Shown one piece after another: positions 23,042 to 33,490 of a stretch of DNA of 64,000 nt. Source of the stretch: Azolla caroliniana. Lineage: Eukaryota > Polypodiophyta. Position numbers and translations under genes: made by a program. The notes under the pieces are model-generated. The model was not told the origin of the DNA. It worked only from the letters and a program-made list of their open reading frames with translations, and made no database searches. The stretch is taken from the NCBI GenBank assembly GCA_043228905.1, contig JBHGNT010000003.1:22878001-22942000 (forward strand). Reading direction: 5' to 3'. The stretch's first letter is position 1; the number at the start of each line of letters is the position of its first letter.

Positions 23042-26000
23042 GTCCAGCCAAAATAGGAGCCGTTTGGTTGGACAGCCGTAGATCTGTACAGCCCATTAGT
23101 GGTTCCATTCCCTCCAAGCAAGTTAGCAACGTGGTCCTAGCCCAAGTCATGGTTAGTACTAAAAGTACTCCCCTAGTACATGTCCTAGCACTTGTAGATT
23201 CCAGAGCGAATTCCTGTTTCATGGATCGAAATTTTGCCCAAGCTTCTCAGATATCCTTAAGAAAACCTCCATGCCCCGCATTTGTAGTAGTCATTGATGG
23301 TCGTCCCATTGCTTCCGGGAATATGGTAGAAGAGTCAGAATCCATTTAGGTTGTCCTAGGTAGTTTTGTGTGTGTAGTATCATTCAATATAATTAGTAGT
23401 CCAAAGCATCCCATTCTCATGGGATTACCTTGGTTTGAATTACATAATCCAGACATAGATTGGAGAACAAGAGAAGTCCGATATCGACAACCCCAAGAAT
23501 CTACTCATCGAGTTTCGACTATGTCACTACGTCAACTACGCGAAGAAGGACACAAGGAGGCAATGTTCCTATTTGCAATATCAGTACATCCTTCCAGCAA
23601 TATTAAGGAGGAATCCTTAGTGCAACTTTCGGCGAAATATCATCCTTATGACGATGTATTTGACAAGGCCAAAGTCGGTACTCTTCCTCATCATCGTCCC
23701 TACAATTGTCCCTATGATTTACAACCAAGAGCAGAGCCACCATGGGGACCAATCTACAACTTGTCATCCACCGAGTTAGAAGTCCTTCGAGCCTACATAG
23801 AGGAGAACTTGGCAAGCATGTTTATTCGTCATTTGAAATCTCCGGCCGGTGCACCCATCTTTTTTGTCAAGAAGAAAGATGGCTCACTTCGTCTCGTCGT
23901 TGATTACCGCGGCTTGAATAAGGTCACCATCCGGAATAGGTATGCACTTCCTCTTATATCAAGTCTTTTAGAGTGAGTTAATGATGCTAAGTTTTTTACA
24001 AAAATCAATCTACGAGGAGCATATAACCTCGTGCGGATCTGACCGGGAGATGAATGGAAGACTGCCTTTCGCACGCGGTATGGGCATTTTGAATATACTG
24101 TTATGCCGTTCGGTCTAACCAATGCACTCACAGTCTTCCAACACATGGCAAATGATATATATATTCAGAGACCTCTTGGATATCTGTTTGATAATCTATC
24201 TGGATGATCTATTGATTTATTCAAAGACCCAAGAAGAGCACGATTCTCATGTAATATTAGTATTAAAACGACTCCGCGAGAATGGTCTTTATGCCAAGCG
24301 AGAAAAATGTAGCTTTGACTGCAAGCAAGTGGAATTTCTAGGCTACGTCATCTCCTCAAAGGGCATCTCCATGGATCTAGCTAAATTCCAAACTGTGCTA
24401 GAGCTGCAAACTCCACAGTTGGTACAAGATGTACAATGTTTTCTAGGTTTTGCTAACTTTTACCGCAAGTTTATACATGATTACTCGAAGATTATTTTAC
24501 CTCTCACACAACTTACGAAGAAGGGACACGCATTTCTTTGGTCCAATGAATCGGACATGGCTTTTCGGTTTCTTAAGAAAGCCTTTACATCAGCTTCTAT
24601 TCTAGGTAATGTGGATACAAACAAACCATTCATCATGGAGGCCGATGCATCGGATTTCGCCCTCGGTAGCATCCTTTCTCAACAAGGAGATAAAGAAGAG
24701 TTGCATCCTGTGGCTATTCATTCGCGCAAATTCTATGCCGCGGAAATCAACTACGAAATACATGACAAGGAGTTATTAGCGATTGTGGATTCCTTTGTGC
24801 AATGGCGGCATTTCTTAGAGGGCTCTCCACATCAGGTCATCGTCTTTAGTGATCACAAAAATCTTGCTTATTTCTAGAACGCTTGGGTGCTAAATTGACG
24901 GCAAGCTCGGTGGGCTCAATTCCTCACGCGTTTTGACTTCAAAATCACATATCGACCGGGGAAGCAGCAAGGAAAAGTAGATGCGCTATCACGACATTCA
25001 TATCTTGCAGTTCGTCCTGGTAATCCAGCGTTTGATAATCAAAAGCAAGTAATCTTGGGACCAACACGATTGCACACAACGCGGAATTTTCACACCCCAA
25101 TGGATTCCCGGATTACCGACGCCATACGTGCGAACTTGAAGCCAAACAGTTTTGTTCAAGACATTCTGGCGCACATTGATACCTCTCGGGCATCCTGTTC
25201 CCAATCTCAACAACCAAGTATGGACTACTGACAATTCAAATATCATGATGGTTTGTTATTCTTTAAAAAGTTTGTATATGTCCCCGATTGCTCTTGTCGC
25301 CTTCAAATCGTTCAAAATTGTCACGACACCCATACGGCGGGACATTTCGGTAGTACTAAGACGTTGGATCTCGTTCAACAATCTTTTTGGTGGCCCCATA
25401 TGCAACGTTTTGTCGACGACTATGTTCGGACTTGTGATGCTTGCTGCCGAGCAAAATTGCCCCGACACCATCCATATAGCTTGTTGGAATCCTTACCGAT
25501 TCCAAGTAAGCCGTGGCAGTCTATTTGTCTTGATTTTATCATAGATCTGCCGGTCTCGAAGGGGTTCGATGCTATCTTAACCGTCGTCGATCGATATACT
25601 AAGATGGTACATTTTGTGTCGTGTACTAAGGCTATCACTAGCGAGGAAACAACTGCCCTTGTCATGCGTGAGGTATTTCGGTATCATGGCCTCCCAGACA
25701 GTATAATCAGTGACCGAGGACCTCAATTCGTCTCCAAATTTTGGCAGCATCTCTTCAAGATGCTCAAGGTCTCTTGCAACCTCTCCTCTGGCTACCATCC
25801 CCAGACCGATGGGCAGGTGGAACGAACAAACCAAACGTTAGAACAATATCTCTGGTGTTTTTTGAGTTATCAACAGGACGATTGGGCCGAGATTCTCCAC
25901 TTTGCGGAGTTTGCATATAATAATGTTGTTCACTCCTCGACTTGGGTCTCCCCATTTTACGCTTATACCGGTTCTCATCCTCGTTGGTCGGTGATACACC

Positions 26001-26627
26001 CCGGGGCTACCTACCAATCCTCGTGCCGGGGATCATTTGGAGAGGCTACGCAAGATCTAGATGGATCTCTCTACTCATCTTCGTAATTCTCAACACACAC
26101 AGAAGACTTATGCGGATCCTCATCGACTTCCCTCCTTTTTTGCCATCGGAGATCGAGTATGGCTCTTACGTCGTCACATCAAGACTACTGGACCGTGTGA
26201 CAAGTTGGATTATCGACGACTCGTTCCTTTCCGTATTACTAGTAAGGTTAATGATGTCACGTTCCGCCTTGATCTCCCTCCGCATCTTCAGATACATCCG
26301 GTTTTCCATAGCTCTCTTCTTGAAGCTTATAAAGCAAACCCTATTCCCGATCGTGTTACACCACCGCCGCCTCCGCTTGAGTTGGAAGCCGGCCCGGAGT
26401 ATGAAGTTGCTGCCGTCCTCAATTCCAAACTTGTTCGCAATAAACTTTATTATTTGTTCGATTGGCTCGACTATAGTCCGAGTGAATGGACTTGGGAACT
26501 TGTCAAGCATGTCGTCAATGCTTAGAATCTTGTTGCTGAGTTCCATCGAAAGTATTCGGACAAACCCGGTTCGCAATCAGCGCTGACTCGATCCACTCGT
26601 GGTCTTCAGGGGGAGATAATGTCATGA
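23026..26627 (+). pseudogene. pol: Chromovirus pol, element 1 (protease, RT, RNase H, integrase, chromodomain)
   Basis: In the -1 frame relative to gag. Protease active site at 23197 reads D-S-R-A where the sister copy has D-S-G-A, so it is dead. RT carries [16 protein letters not shown] and YLDDLLIYS (YLDD at 24197-24208); RNase [20 protein letters not shown] and IHDKELLAIV; integrase an HHCC zinc region (~25320-25450), then LDFIID, ISDRGPQF and the catalytic Glu in QVERTNQTL; the C-terminus has a chromodomain (KLYYLFDWLDYSPSEWTWE). Stops: TGA 23974 and 24040 (both at sites where CGA is expected), TAG 24875 (CAG in the sister). A 4-bp AT expansion near 24155 shifts the frame, and a further shift lies near 26000. 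The predicted stop codon TGA 26625-26627 lies inside the 3' LTR. Confidence 0.92.
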
Positions 26628-27030
26628 TATGGCAAGACTCGAACCCATGATCTTATGTTATGGGTCAAGCTCTTGAGCATTATACCATCTATTGTAATAC
26701 GTAGGATATTATTTTCATTTAAGTTTTATTATAGGAAATTAATGTATATTCCAGATTTCTCTGGAACATTCTAGAAACTTCAGGATTACACCTGAGAACA
26801 CTATAAAAGAAGACACTAGGCATTATGTTGAACCAGATTGGTTCAACGCCAATCTTAAGCCTCATAGCCATCTTGTACTTACTCTTCATATAATATATCA
26901 TCCGTTATCATCATCTCTCTCTCTCCTCTTCTCTTTTCTCTCTCTTACGAGTGTTACGTAATCTCGTCCTCTTAGTACTAATAGTACTTCCCTTCTCTAG
27001 TACTAATTCTCTCTCTGTTTTAGTACTATT
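26620..27030 (+). repeat. Shared central LTR of chromovirus elements 1 and 2
   Basis: Begins TGTCATGATATGG after the polypurine tract. It lacks the final ~11 bp of the LTR and the primer site: tagtactatt at 27030 is joined, through a few bases, straight to the middle of gag (agcggctcagcc, equivalent to 22263). In this LTR and the next the R palindrome has changed to ccagattgg. Confidence 0.9.
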
Positions 27031-28194
27031 TTCTTATCAGCGGCTCAGCCTTGGCATGGTTTGCTCCGCTTCTAGAAAAACAATCGCCCTTACTTAATAA
27101 CTTTGAAGACTTTATTAGTGAGTTTAAAGCTTGCTTTGGAGATACAGACAACATTCGAACGATGATCAACAAAATCCGACGATTGCGTCAAGGCAATCGT
27201 CCAGCCTCTGCCTACGTGGCAAATTTATGTCTACTCGCTGCAGATATCCCCTAGGATGATCAGGCACTAATGGAGCAGTTTCGCTACGGCTTGCGAAACG
27301 ATGTCAAAGATCTACTTCTAACCTTCCCCGAATAACTAAAGTCTCTTACGAAGGCAATCAGTCGAGCGGTCCGATGCGACAACCGCCTTTTTGAATGGCA
27401 TTTGGAACGTCAATTACAAATACCACATTCTAGGCCGGAGCCCACTTACGTCTCAGTCGTGGCTAAACCGTTTGCACGAGACATACCTCAAGAAAATACT
27501 CTGACACCGATGGAGATCGACACCATGTGTCGACATGGTCTGTTATCGAAAGAAGAAAAGCAACGACGATGTGCAAATAGATTATGTCTTTATTGCGGTG
27601 GACCAGGGCATATCGCAATCAATTATCCCCATAGGCCAAGAAGACAGGTAAATCAAATTGTAGCCTGTACTAAACCCGAGTCAATTCTTCCCTTAGGAGT
27701 GTATGATAGTATTAATATTATTAATAGAGTGTTTGATAGTATTAATAGTACGAATAGCCCAAGTATCTCAAACAAATTTGAAATGCTTAGGCAATTAGAT
27801 GAAGAGTTAAACGATTGAGTCCAACCAAAATAGGAGCTGTTTGGTTGGAAAGCCCTAGATTTGTACAACCCATTAGTGGTTCCATTCCCTCCAAGGAAGT
27901 TAGCAATGTGTTCCGAGGCCAAGTCATGGTTAGTACTAAAAGTACTCCCCCAGTACACATCCTAGTACTTGTAGATTCCGGAGCTAATTCCTGTTTCATG
28001 GATCGAAATTTTGCCCAAGCAAGAAAACTTCCTTGCCCCGCATCTATAGTAGTCATTGATGGTCATCCCATTGGTTCCGAGAATATGGTAGAAGAGTCAG
28101 AACCCATTCAAGTTGTCCTAGGTAGTTTTGTGTGTGTAGTATCATTTAATATAATTAGTAGTCTAGAGCATCCCATTTAATATTATTAGTACTA

Positions 28195-28390
28195 ATAGTA
28201 CATGAGAATCGTGCTCCTCCTGGGTCTTCGAATAAATCAATAGATCATCAAGATAGATGATCAAACAGATATCTAAGAGGTCTCTGAATATATCATTTGC
28301 CATGTGTTGGAAGACTGCGGGTGCATTGGTTAGACTGAACGGCATAACAGTATATTCGAAATGCTCATACTGCGTGCGAAAGGCGGTCTT
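28195..28390 (-). pseudogene. Inverted RT catalytic fragment inside element 2
   Basis: On the minus strand the frame reads [15 protein letters not shown], then [16 protein letters not shown] and QEEHDSHV, i.e. the RT palm with its YLDD site, lying opposite to every other coding piece of element 2. It resumes on the + strand with RNase H sequence ([13 protein letters not shown]). Confidence 0.93.
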
Positions 28391-30132
28391 CCATTCATCA
28401 TGGAGGCTGACGCATCAGATTTCGCCCTTGGTAACATCCTTTCTCAACAAAGAGATAAAGAAGAGATACATCCTGTGGCTTTTCATTCGCGCAAATTCAA
28501 TGCCGCGGAAATCAACTACGAAATACATGACAAGGAGTTATTAGCCATCGTGGATTCCTTTGTGCAATGGTGGCACTTCTTAGAGGGTTCTCCACATCAG
28601 GTCATCGTCTTTAGTCATCACAAAAATGTTTCTTATTTCCAGAACGCTTAGGTGCTAAATTGACGCCAAGGTTGGTGGGCTCAATTCCTCACGCGTTTTG
28701 ACTTCAAAATCACATATTGACTGGGGAAGCAGCAAGGAAAAGTAGATGCGCTATCACGACGTTCATATCTTGCACCTCATCCTGGTGATCCATCGTTTGA
28801 TAGTCAAAAGCAAGTAATATTCGGACCAACACGATTGCACACAATGCGGAATTTTCACACCCCAATGGATTCCCGGATTACCGACGCCATACGTGCGAAC
28901 TTGACGACAGACAGTTTTTCTCAAGACATTCTGGCACACATTGATACCTCTCGGGCATCCTGTTCCCAATCTCAACAACCAGGTATGGACTACCAACAAT
29001 TTGAATATCATGATGGTTTGTTATTCTTTAAAAAGCTTGTATATGTCCCCGATTGCTCCGTTCGGACTATGTGATGCTTGCTGCCGATCAAAGATGCCCC
29101 GACACAATCCATATGGCTTGTTGGAACCCTTACCGATTCCAAGTAAGCCGTGACAGTCTATTTGTCTTGATTTTATCACAGATTTTCCGGTCTTGAAGGG
29201 GTTCGATGCTATCTTAACCGTGATCGATCGATATACTAAGATGGCACATTTTGTGCCGTGTACTAAGGCCATCACTAGCGGGGAAACCGCCACCCTTGTC
29301 ATGTGTGAGGTATTTCGGCATCATGGCCTCCCAGACAGTATCATCAGTGACTGAGGACCACAATTCGTATCCAAATTTTGGCAGCATCTCTTCAAGATGC
29401 TCAAGGTCTCTTGCAACCTCTCCTCCGGCTACCATCCCCAGACCGATGGGCAGGCGGAATGAACAAACCAAACGTTGGAAATATCTCTGGTGTTTTTTGA
29501 GTTATCAACAGGACGATTGGGTTGAGATTCTCCACTTTGCGGAGTTTGCATATAATAATGTTGTTCACTCCTCGACTCGGGTCTCTCCATTTTACGCTTA
29601 TACCGGTTCTCATCCTCGTTGGTCGGTGATCGATACCCCGGAGCTACCTACCAATCCTCGTGCCGAGGATCATTTGGAGAGGCTACACAAGATCCAGATG
29701 GATCTCTCTACTCATCTTCGTCATTCTCAACACACACAGAAGATTTATGCGAATCGTCATCGGCTTCCCTCCTCTTTTGCCATTGGAGATCGAGTATGGT
29801 TCTTACGTCGTCACATCAAGACTACTGGACCCTGCGACAAGTTGGATTATCGACGACTCGGTCCTTTCCGTATTACTAGTAAGGTTAATGATGTCACATT
29901 CCGCCTTGATCTCCCTCCGCATCTTTAGATACATCCGGTTTTCCATAGCTCTCTTCTTGAAGCTTATAAAGCAAACACTATTCCTGATCGTGTTACACCA
30001 CCATCACTCCCGGTTGAGTTGGAAGCCGGCCTGGAGTATGAAGTTGCTACCGTCCTCGATTCCAAACTTGTTCGCAACAAACTTTATTATTTGGTCGATT
30101 GGCTTGGCTATAGTCCGAGCGAACGTACTTGA

Positions 30133-30300
30133 GAACCCGTCGAGCATGTGGCCAATGCTCAAGATCTTCTTGCTGAGTTCCACCGAAAGTATCCGGACAA
30201 ACCTGGTTCGCAATCAGAACCCGTCGAGCATGTGGCCAATGCTCAAGATCTTCTTGCTGAGTTCCACCGAAAGTATCCGGACAAACCTGGTTCGCAATCA
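30133..30300 (+). repeat. 84-bp in-frame tandem duplication in the chromodomain tail
   Basis: 30133-30216 and 30217-30300 are identical or nearly so (start gaacccgtcgagcatgtggc), duplicating 28 codons that include EFHRKYPDKPGSQ. Confidence 0.95.
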
Positions 30301-30340
30301 GTGCAGACTCGTTCCACTCGTCGTCTTAAGGGGGAGATAA

Positions 30341-30723
30341 TGTCATGATATGGCAAGACTCGAACCCATGACCTTATCTTATATGGGTCGAGCTCTTGAG
30401 CATTATACCATCTATTGTAATACGTAGGATATTATTTTCATTTAAGTTTTATGATAGGAAATTAATGTATATTCCAGATTTCTCTGGAACATTCTAGAAA
30501 CTTCAGGATTACACCTGAGAACACTATAAAAGAAGACACTAGGCATTATGTTGAACCAGATTGGTTCAACGCCAATCTTAAGCCTCATAGCCATCTTGTA
30601 CTTACTCTTCATATAATATATCATCCGTTATCATCATCATCATCTCTCTCTCTCTCTCTCTCCTCTTCTCTTTTCTCTCTCTTACGAGTGTTACGTAATC
30701 TCGTCCTCTTAGTACTAATAGTA
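30341..30723 (+). repeat. 3' LTR of chromovirus element 2, truncated
   Basis: Matches the central LTR from TGTCATGATATGG to agtactaatagta, then stops; the last ~70 bp are replaced by the sequence of the minus-strand element. Confidence 0.9.
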
Positions 30724-31855
30724 ACTTGGTAGTTCCATTTGGATCGACACTTCGTGTGGGTTGGAGGAGGGAGGGGGCCAACTGAGCAAAGCGGAGTCAG
30801 CGTTTGTTTGGAGCTGTGCCTCTAGTGCGTCCAAGCGGTGTTCCAATGCTTACCACAATTCGGTGGCGGTCTTGGCTTATTCATGACGATCGCGACTGTC
30901 TTCTTTGGTACAATGACCAACTGGCGGTCCTTGGTCGAAGAGTCCGCGGTTTTCCCTTCCTCGCTGCGACGTTGTAGGCAGCGTTTCTTGGCAGGTTTGA
31001 CTGTTGGGGCCGCAAGTTTGTCACGATCCCACTTCTGTTGGGTCGCCAAGGATTGATCCGTACCCATACTAGGTTTTCGGTTTTCTGTTTTCTGCTGCGG
31101 TCATGGAGTGGGCGTGGGCCGTGGGGACATAATACGGCTCGTGGATGGTTGAGGTTTGCTGCCCTCCCGAATGGTAATGTTTTCGGGGCCCTCATGGTTC
31201 ATCGACTTGGCTCGAGTCTAGGTTGGGGTGTGGGTCGATGTTTCGTCTTGCCATTCGTCCTATGGCAGCTGTAGGGCTCTAGGTTTCCTTCCCTGGTTGG
31301 GTGGACTGGTAGGGCCAAAGTTGGGCGAGGTATGGCTATGGTTTGGGGAGGGTATAGTATGGCTAGATACTGTGCCAACACCGGGAGGAAACACTTACCT
31401 GATTGGAAGGAGGCTAACGCGGCACAAATTCCTTCCCAAGTGAGTATACCCCAATCAATAGCTCTGCCTCGATATGCCGTGATGATTAAGCCAACCCTCT
31501 TCTTGGTTATGTTATATGCATTGGCGATGATACATCCAAACTCCAAAAGAAAATGGGCCAGATTGCCGAAGAATTCATTGGAACCTCCATGCGTGCAATG
31601 GGCCTTTGCGGATGCAGAGTATTCTTTGAAATATTTCTCTAGAATGTGTTGTGGTGGAGCACCGACATCGTGTTCACCCCCAAGCTGCAAACTAAGTGCC
31701 GAGCGGATCTGATTGTTGGTGATGGTGTCCGGATGCACCAACTTGGCTCCTGCTTGCGCTCCGGGGTGTGGAGCAACGTTGAGGACGCGGAGGTATCCTC
31801 CCAGATCGTGCCTGTTGAGCCAAGTGCGGCGTTGCTTGGATACTTCGATCATCAT
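30724..31855 (-). CDS. Unrecognised ORF downstream of Tat-like pol
   Basis: Open on the minus strand from ATG at 31855 to a stop at 31199 (218 codons), after which a second frame (31195 to 30881, 104 codons) may continue it. I do not recognise a family with confidence. Visible: an N-terminal basic stretch (MMIEVSKQRRTW), a hydrophobic block (GNLAHFLLEFGCIIANAYN), and AYRGRAIDWGILTWEGICAA followed by FQSGKCFLPVLAQYLAILY. The last part recalls conserved blocks of plant retroelement-encoded proteins, which I infer only from its position 3' of integrase. It is preceded by ~350 bp of leader-like sequence. It could be an extra 3' ORF of the Tat-like element or the gag of another truncated element; the region ends at the junction with the chromovirus LTR. 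Confidence 0.4.
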
Positions 31856-32254
31856 GGCTGTCTCGGAAGAGCAGGAAGGCGAGTAGGGATAGAAGTTAGG
31901 AGTCAGAGAGCGAGAGAGCGCTGGATTGCAAGGAGTTTGGGAGAGCGAGCGAGAGAGAGAGAGCTTCCGTGTTTCCGTAGAAATGAGAGCTATGTTTGTG
32001 GTGTCTTTCTTTTTGTATGTGCCTTGGTTTTCAAGACGTGGCCTTATGCCCTAGATTCAAAATCTTCCCTGCCATACTCAGAGTTAAGACCACAAGTCGT
32101 GTGAACAATTACTACTTGCTTTTCTCGTATGGTGTGCATGGCCTCTAAATAGTGTTTGGGTGCTTCTTCTTTTCTTTTTTTTCATAATTATAGTATACAC
32201 TGTGGAAGTAGGTAGGGGATTTTACCGTGATTGGGGCGTGGTGCCCCCAAAATC

Positions 32255-32715
32255 CTCTGCTCTACCTACCACGGGTTGATCGTAGCCATGTTGTTGTTTG
32301 GCGATGGAGTTTGGTGGTGTCGGCCCACGGTATGGCTTCAATCGAAATCCGTTGACCCACTTCTTCAAGATTTCCCTAGCCAATGTGCCGAGCTGGAATG
32401 CTCTTTTGAAATTGTAGACAATCTAGAATGGTCCCGTCCACCAAATCCGAAGTTTCCCTGGCATTGACTCGAGCCGTGTTTGGAACACAAGGACCGGTTT
32501 GCCGATCTCAAAATGATTTTCGGTTTCTCGGCGATGGCGATCTAGAAAAGCTTTCCTTTTTCATTGGCCTTGTTCCAATTGGGTGAGATTGGCTATTCGT
32601 TCTTCCCCGAGCTTGAGTAATTGTTCTAGTCGTTTTAGTTCGGATTCGGATTCGGATAGTCGTTCGGTTACTTGCACTCGGAGACTCGGAACCTAAAACT
32701 CCATCAACATCACGA
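32255..32715 (-). pseudogene. Tat-like integrase C-terminal part (split by insertion)
   Basis: Minus-strand reading: VPSLRVQVTERLSE, LEQLLKLGEERIANLTQLE, DRHRRETENHFEIGKPVLVF, MPGKLRIWWTGPF and KKWVNGFRLKPY, with three stop codons. It continues the integrase that breaks off at 38213 (GLEAVV), 5.5 kb away across the nested element. Confidence 0.85.
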
Positions 32716-32894
32716 TGTCGCATTGTTACGCGCGTGCGTGGAGAAAGGTGGGACCATGGGGGTCTTGGACTAGGGAGTGACGGAGTGTAGGAAGTCGTAC
32801 TTCACCGTTTCTGGGGCATCCCAGAAGCACACCGGAAGCAACCGAAGGGAAAGAGAGAAAGAGAGGGAGCGCGCGCTTGACACCGACTCACGAG

Positions 32895-32934
<40 letters not shown>

Positions 32935-33490
32935 CCGACCCGACTCACGCCCTTATGTACAGGAAACGCAGGAAAGGGGAAGCACCCGACACCAACAGAG
33001 ACGCGAATATACACAAAAAGACACAAATGTATGTATATAAAAGGAAGAATACATTCCCGGCTTTGAGCCGGACCAAGGTAGGTTACAACAGCCGTCTGCT
33101 GTCAAGCGCCGAGCGGGGTCTTGCACAGGAGGCCGAGCCAAAGCAAACCCTAAGCAAAACACGAAGGGGGAAGAAGAAGAAGAAGAAGAAGAAGAAGAAG
33201 AAGAAGAAGAACTAACCCTAAATCTAACGGTATACCCTCTAACGCAAAATGGGCAACCCCTTCACAAAGGGCGCTCCCTTCGTTTTATAGAACAAGGAGA
33301 GGGATGCGTTACAATGTGGGATAAATCCCGACTTACATGGGATCGTCTGTCCCGACTTGACTACTCTTCGGCGCCATAAAGGAGCCCTCGTTATTCACAC
33401 TAAATGTACAAGGGTGAGCACACATGCTGCACCCCGCCGATGTAGCCAATGTTTCCCGGTTTCCACCTCTGGACGAAATTCTTCACGACA
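32716..33490 (-). repeat. 3' LTR of the gag-only element
   Basis: 775 bp. Carries a CA run (32904-32931) and a GAA run (33172-33211). Differs from the 816-bp partner mainly in these two microsatellites, a ~25-bp indel near 33110, and scattered substitutions. Confidence 0.93.

Larger units (their letters stand above)
21340..27030 (+). mobile_element. Ty3 chromovirus, element 1 (LTR to LTR), defective
   Basis: 5' LTR 21340-21793, internal region 21794-26619, 3' LTR from 26620. Order is gag, protease, reverse transcriptase, RNase H, integrase, chromodomain, which is the Ty3 chromovirus layout. A polypurine tract (gggggagataa) sits directly before the 3' LTR. No tRNA-type primer site follows the 5' LTR; see the LTR entry for the self-complementary arrangement. 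Gag and RT motifs (LSEEEKQRR before the zinc knuckle, [25 protein letters not shown]) resemble fungal/vertebrate chromoviruses. The element is dead: several nonsense codons and at least one frameshift. Its 3' LTR is also the 5' LTR of element 2. Confidence 0.95.
27031..30340 (+). mobile_element. Ty3 chromovirus, element 2 (deleted and internally inverted)
   Basis: Same family as element 1. The first ~470 bp of the internal region are missing. Gag resumes at 27038 and runs to its stop TGA at 27816-27818 with point lesions (TAG at 27253, TAA near 27333; knuckle C-to-Y in INYPHR). Protease keeps D-S-G-A (~27979). The RT catalytic segment is inverted (28195-28390) and most of RT is missing. RNase H follows at about 28390-28650, integrase from about 28850 with ~140 bp of its HHCC zinc region deleted near 29062, and the chromodomain at about 30040-30320. 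An 84-bp in-frame duplication lies at 30133-30300. The polypurine tract and 3' LTR start at 30330/30341. Confidence 0.92.

Noticed and set aside
32777-33215. ORFs spanning the CA and GAA runs (also 37458-38101)
   Set aside because: They are LTR sequence read through microsatellites; the same frames occur in both LTR copies at different lengths.
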